Assembly (NCBI GenBank): GCA_900542985.1
Contig: UQPQ01000022.1
Span: 1-44,496, forward strand
Direction of reading: 5' to 3'
Length of the DNA: 44,496 nt
DNA from: an uncultured Bacteroides sp.
GTDB lineage: Bacteria; Bacteroidota; Bacteroidia; Bacteroidales; Bacteroidaceae
Shown: positions 17,134-25,788 of the stretch, piece after piece
Layout: every line of letters begins with the position of its first letter
Position numbering within the stretch: the stretch's first letter is position 1
The notes under the pieces: model-generated
What the model was told of the DNA's origin: nothing
Databases searched by the model: none
Seen by the model: the letters and a program-made list of their open reading frames with translations, nothing else
Made by a program: the position numbers and the translations under genes

Positions 17134-17496
17134 ATGAAAATTAACACTTTATTGTCTTCTTCAGTAGCTATTGCCTCTATCCTTTTTCTCATCTCGTCTT
17201 GTACGACTACTCAAAACCTATATTCCTGGCATGACTATGAAGATATAACTTATCAATACAATAAAAAGCATACCGAAGAGCTGAAGGTCAAAGTATTGGA
17301 AGAGTATCAGAATATGATTCAAAAACAAAACGGCATCCGGGCTACAGTACCTCCAGGTATGTATGCAGAATACGGATATATGCTATATAAAACAGGAAAA
17401 AAAGAAGAGGGAATCCGCTTTCTGAAAGAAGAGATAAAACTTTATCCAGAATCGGAGGTATATATTTCTAGAATCATTAAACAATTGGAAAAATGA
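17134..17496 (+). CDS. DUF4810-type lipoprotein
   Basis: 120 residues from the ATG at 17134. An in-frame GTG two codons earlier is less likely. The signal peptide ends LISSC, followed by TTTQNLYSWHDYEDITYQY, which is characteristic of DUF4810. The helical remainder (AEYGYMLYKTGKKEEGIRFLKEEIKLYPES) looks like a single tetratricopeptide-like hairpin. In Neisseria the equivalent gene lies between the CsgG-like and GNA1162 genes, as here. Probably an outer-membrane partner of those two proteins. Its stop overlaps the next ATG (ATGA at 17493-17496), indicating coupled translation. Confidence 0.88.
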   Translation: MKINTLLSSSVAIASILFLISSCTTTQNLYSWHDYEDITYQYNKKHTEELKVKVLEEYQNMIQKQNGIRATVPPGMYAEYGYMLYKTGKKEEGIRFLKEEIKLYPESEVYISRIIKQLEK

Positions 17497-18212
17497 AAAA
17501 AACAATTCAACATATCCTTCATCAATTATTACTCCGACGGATGCTCCCCATCTATTTGCTGGCAACGATGGCTGCTCTATTTACATCATGTACTACCCCC
17601 ACTACACTCAGTCAGCAATATCCCAAAATGTACGAAGAGAAACCGCTTACCATAGCCATCATGCCACCTATCAACCAGACTACGCATGCAGAAGCGAAAG
17701 ATTTCTTCTATACTACCCTGTACATGCCTCTGAGTGAAAAAGGATACTATGTGTACTCTCCCTATCTGACAATGGAGATGTTTCAGCAGGAAAGCGCATA
17801 CGATGCAGAACTGTTTCTGGAAAAAGATCTTACAGCATTCAGAAATGTATTAGGAGCCGACGCTGTTATGTTCACAGTTATAAAAAACTGGGAAAGAGTA
17901 AATATAGGAGGAATGCTTAAGGTAAAAATCGAATACATCCTCCGTTCAACTAAAACCGGAGAAACCTTATACAATAGGGAAGGAGATATTACGGTCGATA
18001 CCAGCATAAGTAGCGGAGCTGGTGGATTAGGTCTCCTCGTCGACCTGGTGGCTACAGCAATTAATACAGCAGCCACAGACAAAGTCATAGCCGGACGCAA
18101 ATGCAATGCTTTTGTTCTTTCTGATATGCCGGCTGGAAAATATTCTCCGCTCTACGAAAAAGACCAAAACAACCCCGCCGGAAAGAAAAACGTAAAAGCG
18201 ACTGTAAAATAG
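17493..18212 (+). CDS. GNA1162-family (DUF799) lipoprotein
   Basis: 239 residues. A long N-region (RR at 15-16) precedes a hydrophobic stretch ending LFTSC with Cys33 as lipidation site. A start at Met17 would give a more usual signal, but the ATGA overlap favours 17493. Residues about 48-215 match the GNA1162 fold: PLTIAIMPPINQTTHAEAKDFFYTTLYMPLSEKGYYV, LGADAVMFTVIKNWERVNIGG and VKIEYILRSTKTGETLYN. Structures of the family resemble the periplasmic TolB-N/CsgG-like alpha-beta domain. Last gene of the operon. A strong terminator follows. Confidence 0.92.
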   Translation: MKKTIQHILHQLLLRRMLPIYLLATMAALFTSCTTPTTLSQQYPKMYEEKPLTIAIMPPINQTTHAEAKDFFYTTLYMPLSEKGYYVYSPYLTMEMFQQESAYDAELFLEKDLTAFRNVLGADAVMFTVIKNWERVNIGGMLKVKIEYILRSTKTGETLYNREGDITVDTSISSGAGGLGLLVDLVATAINTAATDKVIAGRKCNAFVLSDMPAGKYSPLYEKDQNNPAGKKNVKATVK

Positions 18213-18239
18213 AGCTATGTCTGTTTTCATATCACAGAA

Positions 18240-18290
18240 TTGAAGCCGTCTCAAGATAAATAGTTTCTTGAGACGGCTTCAATTTCTTTT
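18240..18290 (+). terminator. terminator of the CsgG/GNA1162 operon
   Basis: A 17-bp perfect stem, ttgaagccgtctcaaga (18240-18256) with its complement (18266-18282), then a T-rich stretch. It lies 28 bases after the last stop codon. Confidence 0.92.
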
Positions 18291-18478
18291 CAAATCCAGC
18301 TCCCTTGAACCCGGAAAATTCGTAATACCTCAAATATGGTGCATTAATTGTACTTTATCCTAAATCCGGACAAACAACAACAGCAGAAGTCTTCGTTCCT
18401 GGAAACAGGAAATAATATAATAGAAAGGTAACAACAAATGCCAAAAGCTTAAATCGACATCATTGGCCGTACAGTTAT

Positions 18479-18525
18479 CGCTGTTGGCTGTAGATCCGAC
18501 GTAGATGATTGTACAGCCGACAGCG
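18479..18525. other. isolated hairpin in the gap before potD
   Basis: Arms cgctgttggctgta (18479-18492) and tacagccgacagcg (18512-18525) pair with one mismatch. T-rich DNA follows on the plus strand only, while the nearest gene, potD, ends at 18573 on the minus strand. It could stabilise the potD 3' end or belong to a small plus-strand RNA. The rest of 18291-18572 holds no ORF or motif I recognise. Confidence 0.4.
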
Positions 18526-18572
18526 TCGTTTTAATTCAGCAAATAGAATCATAAACTTACATCCAGAAAGCC

Positions 18573-19907
18573 TCACGCCTGCATCCGTCTTCTGCGTTTA
18601 CGGCGTTGCAGATTTTTACGCTTATAGCTAATCCAGCGGCGACGGATTTGCCATCCGCATAATCCTACGACTACAGCCAGAATCAGAATCACAATGCCTC
18701 CGCTCAGATTATCCCCTTTCACACGCGACCATATTTCCAGTACATTCACCGTCTTGTCACCAAAATCGCGAATCATTGAACAGCGGGCTATTACCGAACG
18801 GTCCGGATACTGTGTATTGCGCAGGCGTATCTTTTGCGCTTCAGCACCGAAGAAATAACTGGCATCTACTTCTTCCAGTGTAGAGTCAATGCAGGCTTCC
18901 ATGATTTCGGGAGCAGCAATCGAACTCACATACCCGTTTTCCTCCATATTACGCAAGGCAATGTCCGGACGACATAAAAAATTGATGAAATAACTTGCTG
19001 CCTTCGTATTGCGGGCATATTTAGGAATCACCCATCCGTCGTACCACACATTACTGCCTTCCTCCGGAATAGTATAGTCCAAATCCACACCTACTGTAGC
19101 CGCTTCCTCCATGGCCCACTGAGCATCCCCGCTCCATGTCACGTTTATCCAAGCCTTTTCTTTGGTCATCATCTCTTTACCAAAGTCAGCTTCCCATCCA
19201 GCCACATTCGGTTTCAGTAATTTAAGATACTTTTCCACTGTATCCATGGCCGCAGGAGAATAATCGTTCATCAGTTCCGGAACAGTTTTCAGTCCTTCTT
19301 TCAGTTCTTTGCGGTGTGCATACAGCATAGCTGTACCGTAAGCATCACGGTAGGCATCCTTCATCAGCAGCTTACCGGCAAAATGTTTATTCCACAGACA
19401 GTCCCACGATTTCAGTTCCTCCGGTTTTACATATTTCTTATTATAGAGAATACCTGCAGTACCCCACATGTAACACACTGCATAACGGCTGGCTGGATCA
19501 TCCGGACGGGTACTCAACTTATCAATCTGTTCCTTGATATACGGAGCTACTCCTTTCATGTAATTGGGCGAATGAGCAAATACCGTATCAATAGGCAACA
19601 ACAGATTCTTGCGCAACATTCGTTCGATGATGTATTCCGACGGACACACCACATCAAAATCCTCATGCCCTTTTTCAATCTTGGTCAGCATGATTTCGTT
19701 GATATCGAACGTCTGATACACAATACTGATATCTTCTCCGGTCTGCTCTTTATAATACTCCTGGAAATCCTCCAGCACCCCTTCGCCGATGTAGTCGGCC
19801 CAGTTGTATATTTTCAGTACTTTCTGCCGCGAACCGGTATCGTTGTAACACGCGGTACACAGAGCACACAGCCCCATTATCAGTACAAGTAAATTCAGTT
19901 TCTTCAT
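18573..19907 (-). CDS. potD: polyamine-binding protein, lipid- and membrane-anchored
   Basis: 444 residues, about 100 longer than E. coli PotD. Lipoprotein signal ending LCTAC (Cys20). Solute-binding protein family 1 domain from about 30 to 385, with KIYNWADYIGEGVLEDFQ, WGTAGILYNKKYV, NVTWSGDAQWAMEEA and DGWVIPKYARNTKAASYFINFL, all typical of spermidine/putrescine-binding proteins. Unusually, a second hydrophobic helix (about 403-421, GGIVILILAVVVGLCGW) is followed by a very basic tail ending RRKRRRRMQA, predicting a second anchor in the inner membrane with a cytoplasmic tail. Separated from potC by 240 bp of repeats, so its level may be set independently. Confidence 0.92.
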   Translation of the reverse strand: MKKLNLLVLIMGLCALCTACYNDTGSRQKVLKIYNWADYIGEGVLEDFQEYYKEQTGEDISIVYQTFDINEIMLTKIEKGHEDFDVVCPSEYIIERMLRKNLLLPIDTVFAHSPNYMKGVAPYIKEQIDKLSTRPDDPASRYAVCYMWGTAGILYNKKYVKPEELKSWDCLWNKHFAGKLLMKDAYRDAYGTAMLYAHRKELKEGLKTVPELMNDYSPAAMDTVEKYLKLLKPNVAGWEADFGKEMMTKEKAWINVTWSGDAQWAMEEAATVGVDLDYTIPEEGSNVWYDGWVIPKYARNTKAASYFINFLCRPDIALRNMEENGYVSSIAAPEIMEACIDSTLEEVDASYFFGAEAQKIRLRNTQYPDRSVIARCSMIRDFGDKTVNVLEIWSRVKGDNLSGGIVILILAVVVGLCGWQIRRRWISYKRKNLQRRKRRRRMQA

Positions 19908-19982
19908 GTTGTTTTTTTAGGTTACGAAACTTTTCAATTGAAAATTGAGAATTGATAACTGGCAATTACTATAGTTCTCTTA

Positions 19983-20140
19983 TCAACTCAAGAGCTCATA
20001 TTAAGTTTGTATGTTTTTTAGTTTGTAAGTTTGTCAGTTTGTTAGTATTCTCAAGCTCAGGAACTTAAAAACTTATATTAAGCTTGTTGATATCCTCATA
20101 CGCAAACTCAAAAACTCAAGAACTTAAAAACTTAAAAACC
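19983..20140. repeat. A/T-rich repeat hairpin between potC and potD
   Basis: The left part has repeated agtttg-type units (20003-20046), the right part aacttaaaaactt-type units (20062-20073 and 20103-20138), so the transcript could fold on itself. Positions 20081-20115 match 44341-44375 in reverse orientation with three differences in 35 bases. A neighbouring low-complexity block caattgaaaattgagaattg lies at 19935-19954. Confidence 0.75.
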
Positions 20141-20147
20141 AGTTTTC

Positions 20148-20933
20148 TCATCTTTTTTTATCTGCCCTTCTGTTCAGAATAATCAGCAATACCAGAATCA
20201 CCACAAAAATGATGGCCGAAAGCGGACGCAATTCAGGGGTAAGTCCTCCCTTGCGTGCATCAGCATAAATATAAGTCGACAGCGTTTCCAGCCCCTGATT
20301 ACCGATGGTAAACACCGTCACGGCAAAGTCATCAATAGAGATGGTCAGTGCCAGCAGAAACCCTGTAATCATTCCCGGACGAATCTCCGGAATAATCACC
20401 TTGCGAAGTGCCTGCATCGGAGTTGCCCCCAAGTCCAAAGCAGCCTCATAAAGATTCGGGTTCATCTGTTTCAGTCGCGGAAGCACACTCAACACCACAT
20501 AAGGCGTACAAAACGTAATATGTGCCAGTACCACAGTAGTAAATCCCTGAGTAATACCCAACGATACAAAAAGCAGGAAAAGTGAAATACCCGTGATAAT
20601 ATCACCGTTCAGAATAGGAATTGTATTGATAAATCCCATCGCCTGCCGTCCGCGAGCCTTCAGATTATAAATACCGATAGCAGCCAGACTACCCAATATA
20701 GTAGATGCCGTTGCTGCAATCAGTGCAATGGCAATGGTATTGACAAAGGCATTCACCAGCGAATGATGCGCTCCCGTATCAAACAGCGAAGCATACAGTT
20801 TCATCGAAAACCCCGTCCAGTTACCCAGTACCTTGGCTTCGGTAAACGAGTAAATCACAATAATGGCAATCGGTGCATACAATGCCAGCAACAACACCCA
20901 CAGATATGTCTGTGCAAGAATCTTCTTTACCAT
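20148..20933 (-). CDS. potC: polyamine ABC transporter permease PotC
   Basis: 261 residues with six predicted membrane helices. The binding-protein-dependent permease motif is EAALDLGATPMQALRKVIIPEIRPG (about 162-186), the EAA loop that docks on PotA. The C-terminus RRADKKR is cytoplasmic. It overlaps the end of potB by 7 bases, showing translational coupling. Pairs with PotB to form the inner-membrane channel for spermidine/putrescine uptake. Followed by the repeat region and potD. Confidence 0.95.
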   Translation of the reverse strand: MVKKILAQTYLWVLLLALYAPIAIIVIYSFTEAKVLGNWTGFSMKLYASLFDTGAHHSLVNAFVNTIAIALIAATASTILGSLAAIGIYNLKARGRQAMGFINTIPILNGDIITGISLFLLFVSLGITQGFTTVVLAHITFCTPYVVLSVLPRLKQMNPNLYEAALDLGATPMQALRKVIIPEIRPGMITGFLLALTISIDDFAVTVFTIGNQGLETLSTYIYADARKGGLTPELRPLSAIIFVVILVLLIILNRRADKKR

Positions 20934-21724
20934 ACGCCACTTCCTCCTTTATCCGATTCGCGCTCTTCACTGCTGAAAAGTGAAGTTGCCGCAATCAGGA
21001 ACAGCATAATCAGCGACAAAGCTGCCCCGTAATTCCACAAACTGTTGTTTATATTCTCCTGCATGGTCGTACCGAACAACTTGATGTTGTTCATCGTCAG
21101 CAGTTCGGCGATGGCAAAAGTCGAGATAGTAGGCATGAATACCATCATGATACCACTAACCACCCCCGGCATAGAAAGCGGGAATACCACCTTCCAGAAC
21201 ACCTGAAACGAGTTGGCCCCCAAATCCTGTGCTGCTTCAATATAACTTTTGTCCATCTTCTGCAGCGTATTGTAAATAGGGTAAATCATAAACGGAATAA
21301 AGTTGTATATCATACCGAATATCAGTGCCCCCTCTCCCAATGGCAAACGGAGGAAATCAAACAGAGCCACCGTAGCCAGCGTACGGATCAGGATATTCAC
21401 CCACATGGGCAGGATAAACAGCATAATCACCGTCTTGGCATACCCCGAATTGCTCCGACTCAGAATCCATGCCACCGGATAGCCCAACACAATACACCCT
21501 ATCGTAGTGAGAATGGCAATACCAATCGAATACACAAAGGTATTCACGTCTTCCGGATGTGCCAGAAACTTGCTGAAATTGGCAAGTGTCAGATGACCTG
21601 CATCATCCGTAAAGGCATAGACCACAATCAGCACCATCGGAATAATCACGAAAAAGAGGGAAAACAGCAGATAAGGCAGTGTCCAGCTCTTACGTGAAGA
21701 AAAGAAAAATCGTAACTTATTCAT
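20927..21724 (-). CDS. potB: polyamine ABC transporter permease PotB
   Basis: 265 residues with six predicted helices. The EAA motif is EAAQDLGANSFQVFWKVVFPLSMPG (about 172-196). The N-terminus MNKLRFFFSSRKSWTLPYLLFSLFFVIIPM is the usual PotB start. It begins 24 bases after potA and overlaps potC by 7 bases. With PotC it forms the transmembrane core of the importer. Confidence 0.95.
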   Translation of the reverse strand: MNKLRFFFSSRKSWTLPYLLFSLFFVIIPMVLIVVYAFTDDAGHLTLANFSKFLAHPEDVNTFVYSIGIAILTTIGCIVLGYPVAWILSRSNSGYAKTVIMLFILPMWVNILIRTLATVALFDFLRLPLGEGALIFGMIYNFIPFMIYPIYNTLQKMDKSYIEAAQDLGANSFQVFWKVVFPLSMPGVVSGIMMVFMPTISTFAIAELLTMNNIKLFGTTMQENINNSLWNYGAALSLIMLFLIAATSLFSSEERESDKGGSGVW

Positions 21725-21748
21725 TTCCGTATGTCGAGAAAAAGAAAA

Positions 21749-23134
21749 TCAGATAATCACACGAATCGCTTCTTTCGGGATAGTAATACCTACACGGTCT
21801 CCGTCGTCCCATACATCATTGGTATCGACAAATACATTTTCATCCCAATCGGAGAATACCGTCAGATGATAATGATTTCCCTTGTACAGAATAAACTTCA
21901 CTTCTCCAGTCAGCATACCGTCCTCTTCGTTGTCCTGCAACACCACCTGATCGAAGTCCACTTCCACTTTTACGGCTCCGTTCTCTTGTACCCGACTCAT
22001 ATCCACCGTCGGACATTCGAACTCACATCCCAGAAACTCCACATGTGTTTCATCTATCATGCGCGCTTCAAATGTATTGCAGGTACGCTCTTTCTTCATA
22101 ATATGAATATCGAAAGGCTTTATCAGCAAACCGACTTCCGTACCCGCTTCAAAAGCATGATAGTCCTGTACTACCATTTCATAATCACCACACAGCACCA
22201 CCATCTCATAATGCACTCCCTTGAAGATGCACGACTGCACTACACCACGCAACTGCGCCATGTCTGATACCGGGAAAATATACAAGTCTTCGGGACGAAT
22301 CACCACATCCACCGGCATATTTTCTCCAAATCCCTTGTCTACGCACTCAAACTCATGGTTGCAGAAACGTACGCGGCAATCCTTCACCATCGTTCCGTTC
22401 AAGATGTTGCTCTCTCCAATAAAGTCGGCTACAAACGAGTTGATCGGTTCATTATAGATATCTGTCGGTGTACCAATCTGCTGAATCTTACCCTCGCTCA
22501 TTACTACGATGGTATCACTCAGTGTCAGTGCCTCTTCCTGATCGTGTGTCACATAAATAAAGGTAATTCCCAGACGGCGGTGCATTTCCTTCAACTCCAT
22601 CTGCATATCCTTACGCATCTTCAAGTCCAGTGCAGCCAGCGGTTCATCCAGCAACAACACTTCCGGTTCATTCACAATGGCACGGGCTATTGCTACACGC
22701 TGCTGCTGTCCTCCCGACAGAGAATTCACATCACGATATTCGTAATCCGTCATTCCCACCATCTTCAGCGCAGCCTTCACTTTCTTCTCCATTTCAGCCT
22801 TCGGCATCTTCTTCAGTTTCAGACCGAAAGCAATGTTATCATACACATTCAGATGCGGAAACAGCGCATATTTCTGAAACACGGTATTCACCGGTCGCTT
22901 GTGCGGCGGTGTCTGCGTAATTTCCTTTCCGGATATACGTATTTCTCCCTCCGAAGCAGTCTGAAAACCAGCTATCAGTCGCAACAGCGTAGTCTTTCCA
23001 CATCCGGATGGTCCCAGAATTGTTACAAATTCACCCTTTTTAACCGAGAGGTTAATATGATCCAATGCAGTCTTTTCTCCAAAAAACTTGGATACATCCT
23101 TTACCTCAATAATAGACATGTTCTCGTTTTGCAT
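21749..23134 (-). CDS. potA: polyamine ABC transporter ATPase with extended C-terminus
   Basis: 461 residues, against about 380 for E. coli PotA. Walker [10 protein letters not shown] (41-49), Q-loop FQKYALFPH, signature LSGGQQQ (139-145), Walker B LLLDEP (160-165) and switch His197 are all intact. The TOBE domain (about 270-345) is followed by an additional beta-rich segment (about 350-461, [19 protein letters not shown]... and [22 protein letters not shown]) that looks like a second TOBE-like repeat. It could be a regulatory sensor domain (inference). First gene of the pot operon, with a -7 box at 23160-23167. Confidence 0.95.
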   Translation of the reverse strand: MQNENMSIIEVKDVSKFFGEKTALDHINLSVKKGEFVTILGPSGCGKTTLLRLIAGFQTASEGEIRISGKEITQTPPHKRPVNTVFQKYALFPHLNVYDNIAFGLKLKKMPKAEMEKKVKAALKMVGMTDYEYRDVNSLSGGQQQRVAIARAIVNEPEVLLLDEPLAALDLKMRKDMQMELKEMHRRLGITFIYVTHDQEEALTLSDTIVVMSEGKIQQIGTPTDIYNEPINSFVADFIGESNILNGTMVKDCRVRFCNHEFECVDKGFGENMPVDVVIRPEDLYIFPVSDMAQLRGVVQSCIFKGVHYEMVVLCGDYEMVVQDYHAFEAGTEVGLLIKPFDIHIMKKERTCNTFEARMIDETHVEFLGCEFECPTVDMSRVQENGAVKVEVDFDQVVLQDNEEDGMLTGEVKFILYKGNHYHLTVFSDWDENVFVDTNDVWDDGDRVGITIPKEAIRVII

Positions 23135-23159
23135 TAATCCAGTTCAATATTTATGGGGG

Positions 23160-23167
23160 CAAAGTTA
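23160..23167 (-). promoter_or_regulatory. -7 box of the pot operon
   Basis: Minus-strand TAACTTTG fits TAnnTTTG, 25 bases before the potA ATG. The nearest TTTG is only 14 bases upstream, inside the meaB terminator. Confidence 0.45.
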
Positions 23168-23182
23168 CATATATTATTCACC

Positions 23183-23236
23183 AAAAGCACCATAATCAGC
23201 TTATTTTCGATAAAATATTCTAATTATGGTGCTTTT
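23183..23236 (-). terminator. meaB terminator
   Basis: Arms aaaagcaccataat (23183-23196) and attatggtgctttt (23223-23236) pair perfectly around an A/T-rich loop. It lies 41 bases past the meaB stop, before the pot promoter. Confidence 0.8.
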
Positions 23237-23277
23237 TGCGTATAATTATGCGATAAATGAATCTCTTCTTTTCCTTT

Positions 23278-24375
23278 TTATTTCATTTCCTCAAAATAAG
23301 TATCGAGCAGTCGCTTGGCTGCCGCAAACGAGGTAGTCCGTCCGTTCAGTACTTCCTGTTCCTGTCCGGCCAGCATAGCTGCTATTTTCTCATTCTGATA
23401 GAAACTGTCGCGCAGATGTTCGTTGATGGTTTCATACATCCAATACTTAGCCTGTTCGTTACGACGGTGTTCAAAATATCCATTGGCCTTCACAAAGTCG
23501 AAATACTTGTACACCATGTCCCAGATTTCCTCTACGCCAATGTTGTAGAATCCGGAATACGTCATCACCTGCGGTGTCCATCCCGACTCGGGTGCCGGAA
23601 ACAGATGCAGTGCGTTACGGAAATGAGCCGCAGCCAACTTAGCCTTTTCAATGTTATTCCCGTCTGCCTTGTTGATAACAATTCCGTCTGCCATCTCCAT
23701 AATACCACGCTTTATTCCCTGCAGTTCATCTCCGGTACCTGCCAGTTGAATCAGCAGGAAGAAGTCCACCATCGAGTGTACAGCCGTCTCACTCTGTCCC
23801 ACTCCTACAGTTTCTACAAAAATCTTGTCGTAACCGGCAGCTTCACAAAGAATAATCGTTTCACGGGTTTTTCTCGCCACACCTCCCAGCGATCCGGCCG
23901 AAGGACTGGGGCGGATAAACGCATCCGGATGAACCGACAACTTTTCCATACGGGTCTTGTCACCCAGAATACTACCTTTCGAACGTTCACTACTAGGGTC
24001 GATAGCCAGCACAGCCAGTTTCCCGCCTTTTTTCAGTACATGCAGTCCGAAGACATCAATCGATGTACTTTTTCCGGCTCCTGGTACTCCACTGATTCCC
24101 ACTCGTACCGAATTTCCTGAATACGGAAGACATTTTTCAATCACCTCCTGCGCCAGTGCCTGATGCTCGGGACGCAAACTCTCCACCAGCGTAACGGCCT
24201 GACTCAATATCGTGACATTTCCTTTCAGAATACCTTCTACATATTCTCCTGCAGAAAACTGCCGTCTTTGCGGACGCTTTCTGTTCTTCAGATAAGGATT
24301 TACCGTTGCAGGCTGTTCTATGCCTTTATTCACGGTCAGTCCTTTGTATTCTTCACTGTTTTCCGGATGGTCCAT
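23278..24375 (-). CDS. meaB: MeaB/ArgK-type G3E GTPase, methylmalonyl-CoA mutase chaperone
   Basis: 365 residues. Walker A GVPGAGKST (96-104), the Mg-binding DPSS region (VLAIDPSSERSKGSILGDKTRM), Walker B FVETVGVGQSE and the base motif NKADG are all present, as in MeaB. A basic N-terminal extension (about 1-40) and a C-terminal helical dimerisation arm complete it. MeaB proteins protect and reload B12-dependent methylmalonyl-CoA mutase, part of the succinate-propionate pathway of Bacteroides. The mutase genes are not in this window. A 17-bp hairpin lies upstream, between it and the DUF1573 gene. Confidence 0.93.
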   Translation of the reverse strand: MDHPENSEEYKGLTVNKGIEQPATVNPYLKNRKRPQRRQFSAGEYVEGILKGNVTILSQAVTLVESLRPEHQALAQEVIEKCLPYSGNSVRVGISGVPGAGKSTSIDVFGLHVLKKGGKLAVLAIDPSSERSKGSILGDKTRMEKLSVHPDAFIRPSPSAGSLGGVARKTRETIILCEAAGYDKIFVETVGVGQSETAVHSMVDFFLLIQLAGTGDELQGIKRGIMEMADGIVINKADGNNIEKAKLAAAHFRNALHLFPAPESGWTPQVMTYSGFYNIGVEEIWDMVYKYFDFVKANGYFEHRRNEQAKYWMYETINEHLRDSFYQNEKIAAMLAGQEQEVLNGRTTSFAAAKRLLDTYFEEMK

Positions 24376-24422
24376 AGCTTTTTGTTTTTATTTTTAGTTA
24401 ACAAGGCTTTTTTTAGGAAACA

Positions 24423-24482
24423 AGGTATCAGATAACAAGTTGACAAGACCTTGTCCCCTCGTCCCCTTGTCATCTGATACCT
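24423..24482. repeat. 17-bp inverted repeat between the DUF1573 gene and meaB
   Basis: Arms aggtatcagataacaag (24423-24439) and cttgtcatctgatacct (24466-24482) pair at 16 of 17 positions. The 26-base loop contains a further small acaag/cttgt pair. It begins 6 bases after the DUF1573 stop on the minus strand and lacks a clear T run, so it may be an intercistronic stabilising hairpin or a dispersed repeat rather than a terminator. Confidence 0.7.
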
Positions 24483-24488
24483 CACCAA

Positions 24489-25565
24489 CTATCTCAAACT
24501 CGCCTTCACCCTCACGGTTATCTTCGGATGCTGCGGGTCATTTGTAATCATCAGAATACGCTGTGTACCTCTCACACGTGACAGGTTCTTGGCTAATACA
24601 GTCACTTTCATCTTGGTCGACTCACCCGGTTTCAGCACACGCTTCTTCAAATTCACCGACAAAGCCATACTGAACACCTGCATATCCTTGATTACCAGGT
24701 CAGTCTTTCCAGTATTTGTAATCACAACCGTCTGCGACTTCTTCTGAGTCGGCTTCAGATTCAGATATTCCAGTTTTTGTGTAGAAAGTGAAATAACCGG
24801 TGGATTCTGTTTTTCGTACTCGCTCATTGAAGAGAAGTCGGGCAACAATACAACCGATACCGGAATCTCATTTTCACTACCTACCTTGTCACCCAGGAAG
24901 CGCGACAAGTACACCGATGCACGGGTAATACCCAATGCCGGCAGTTTTTCCGTATCCAGCGTCACCTCTATCTTTCCACTCTTGTTACGTCCTATCACCT
25001 CCGGAGTCGACTTCACACTCAGGTACGGAGGCAAATGCATCAATACCGGAGTATATGGTTTGTTCGATGTATTGGCCACCAGAATTTCAAACACCGGCTT
25101 GTCACCCCGGTTCACATCATCAAACTCTATCTCTTCCTTATCCAGACGGATGGCTCCGAAAGCAATCGGATGGGTAAAGGTAAAGTTTTTCGGATCGGCA
25201 GTTACTTCTCCGTTGAATTCCAGATACAAAGGCATCGGCGAAGCATTGCAGTACACTCCCACTTCCTTATAGAAACGTCCTATCGCCTCTGCATCAAACA
25301 CAGCCGTTACCGTACCTTTTCCTCCTGCCGGAATCGGCTCTTCCGTCCATGTAGCCTTTGTACATCCGCACGAAGTCGTCACGTTCGAAATCACCAGCGG
25401 TTTGTCTCCCGTGTTGGTAAAAGCATAGGTCACCGTTACCGGATTTCGCCACAATACGTAACCCAAATCCTGCTGTTCACGGTCAAAAGTTATCTTAGGT
25501 TGTGCCTTCCCTGCCAGGGCCACAGCACTCCATATCATCAATAAGAATAAAATACGTTTCATCAA
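24489..25565 (-). CDS. DUF1573 periplasmic protein, ASH/Ig-like repeats
   Basis: 358 residues. Signal peptide 1-20 (VALAGKAQ). Three consecutive immunoglobulin-like modules follow. The first (about 22-115) has the DUF1573 signature VTYAFTNTGDKPLVISNVTTSCGCTKATW. The second (about 135-235) contains the repeat-like DVNRGDKPVFEILVANTSNKPYTP. The third (about 255-358) contains QTVVITNTGKTDLVIKDMQV. The family is common in Bacteroidota, thought to be envelope-located, and has no defined role. The CGC pair in module 1 may form a disulphide or bind metal. It has its own promoter (25588-25621). Confidence 0.92.
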   Translation of the reverse strand: MMKRILFLLMIWSAVALAGKAQPKITFDREQQDLGYVLWRNPVTVTYAFTNTGDKPLVISNVTTSCGCTKATWTEEPIPAGGKGTVTAVFDAEAIGRFYKEVGVYCNASPMPLYLEFNGEVTADPKNFTFTHPIAFGAIRLDKEEIEFDDVNRGDKPVFEILVANTSNKPYTPVLMHLPPYLSVKSTPEVIGRNKSGKIEVTLDTEKLPALGITRASVYLSRFLGDKVGSENEIPVSVVLLPDFSSMSEYEKQNPPVISLSTQKLEYLNLKPTQKKSQTVVITNTGKTDLVIKDMQVFSMALSVNLKKRVLKPGESTKMKVTVLAKNLSRVRGTQRILMITNDPQHPKITVRVKASLR

Positions 25566-25587
25566 TTTCGTTTTCTATTATTTTCGC

Positions 25588-25621
25588 CAAAGATAATATA
25601 AAAATATAAGATATAATCAAA
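25588..25621 (-). promoter_or_regulatory. promoter of the DUF1573 gene
   Basis: Minus strand: TTTG (25621-25618), 22 bases, then TATCTTTG (25595-25588), 22 bases before the ATG at 25565. Good match to the Bacteroidota consensus. Confidence 0.6.
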
Positions 25622-25693
25622 GTCCGACAGAATGATGACATATTCAGTTTTTTTAAAACACCACTACTTCACCACCAACAAGAAAAACAAAAA

Positions 25694-25734
25694 ACCGGCA
25701 TATACCCAATAAAAATATTGGAATATATGCCGGT
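25694..25734 (-). terminator. terminator of the glycan-utilisation operon
   Basis: Arms accggcatata (25694-25704) and tatatgccggt (25724-25734), with extra pairing caat/attg inside. On the minus strand the stem runs into a T-rich tract (complement of 25682-25693). It lies 55 bases past the last gene of the locus. Confidence 0.9.
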
Positions 25735-25788
25735 CCCCTCTATAGGTTTCTAATATTTAGCTTAGAAGACTCCTTCTGTAAAAATAGG

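Noticed and set aside
19750..19965. 71-codon minus-strand frame overlapping the potD start
   Set aside because: Out of frame with potD, which has an intact signal peptide and full-length domain. No frameshift is needed.
19983..20140. Possible CRISPR array
   Set aside because: Units are degenerate and of changing orientation, with no constant-length spacers and no cas genes.
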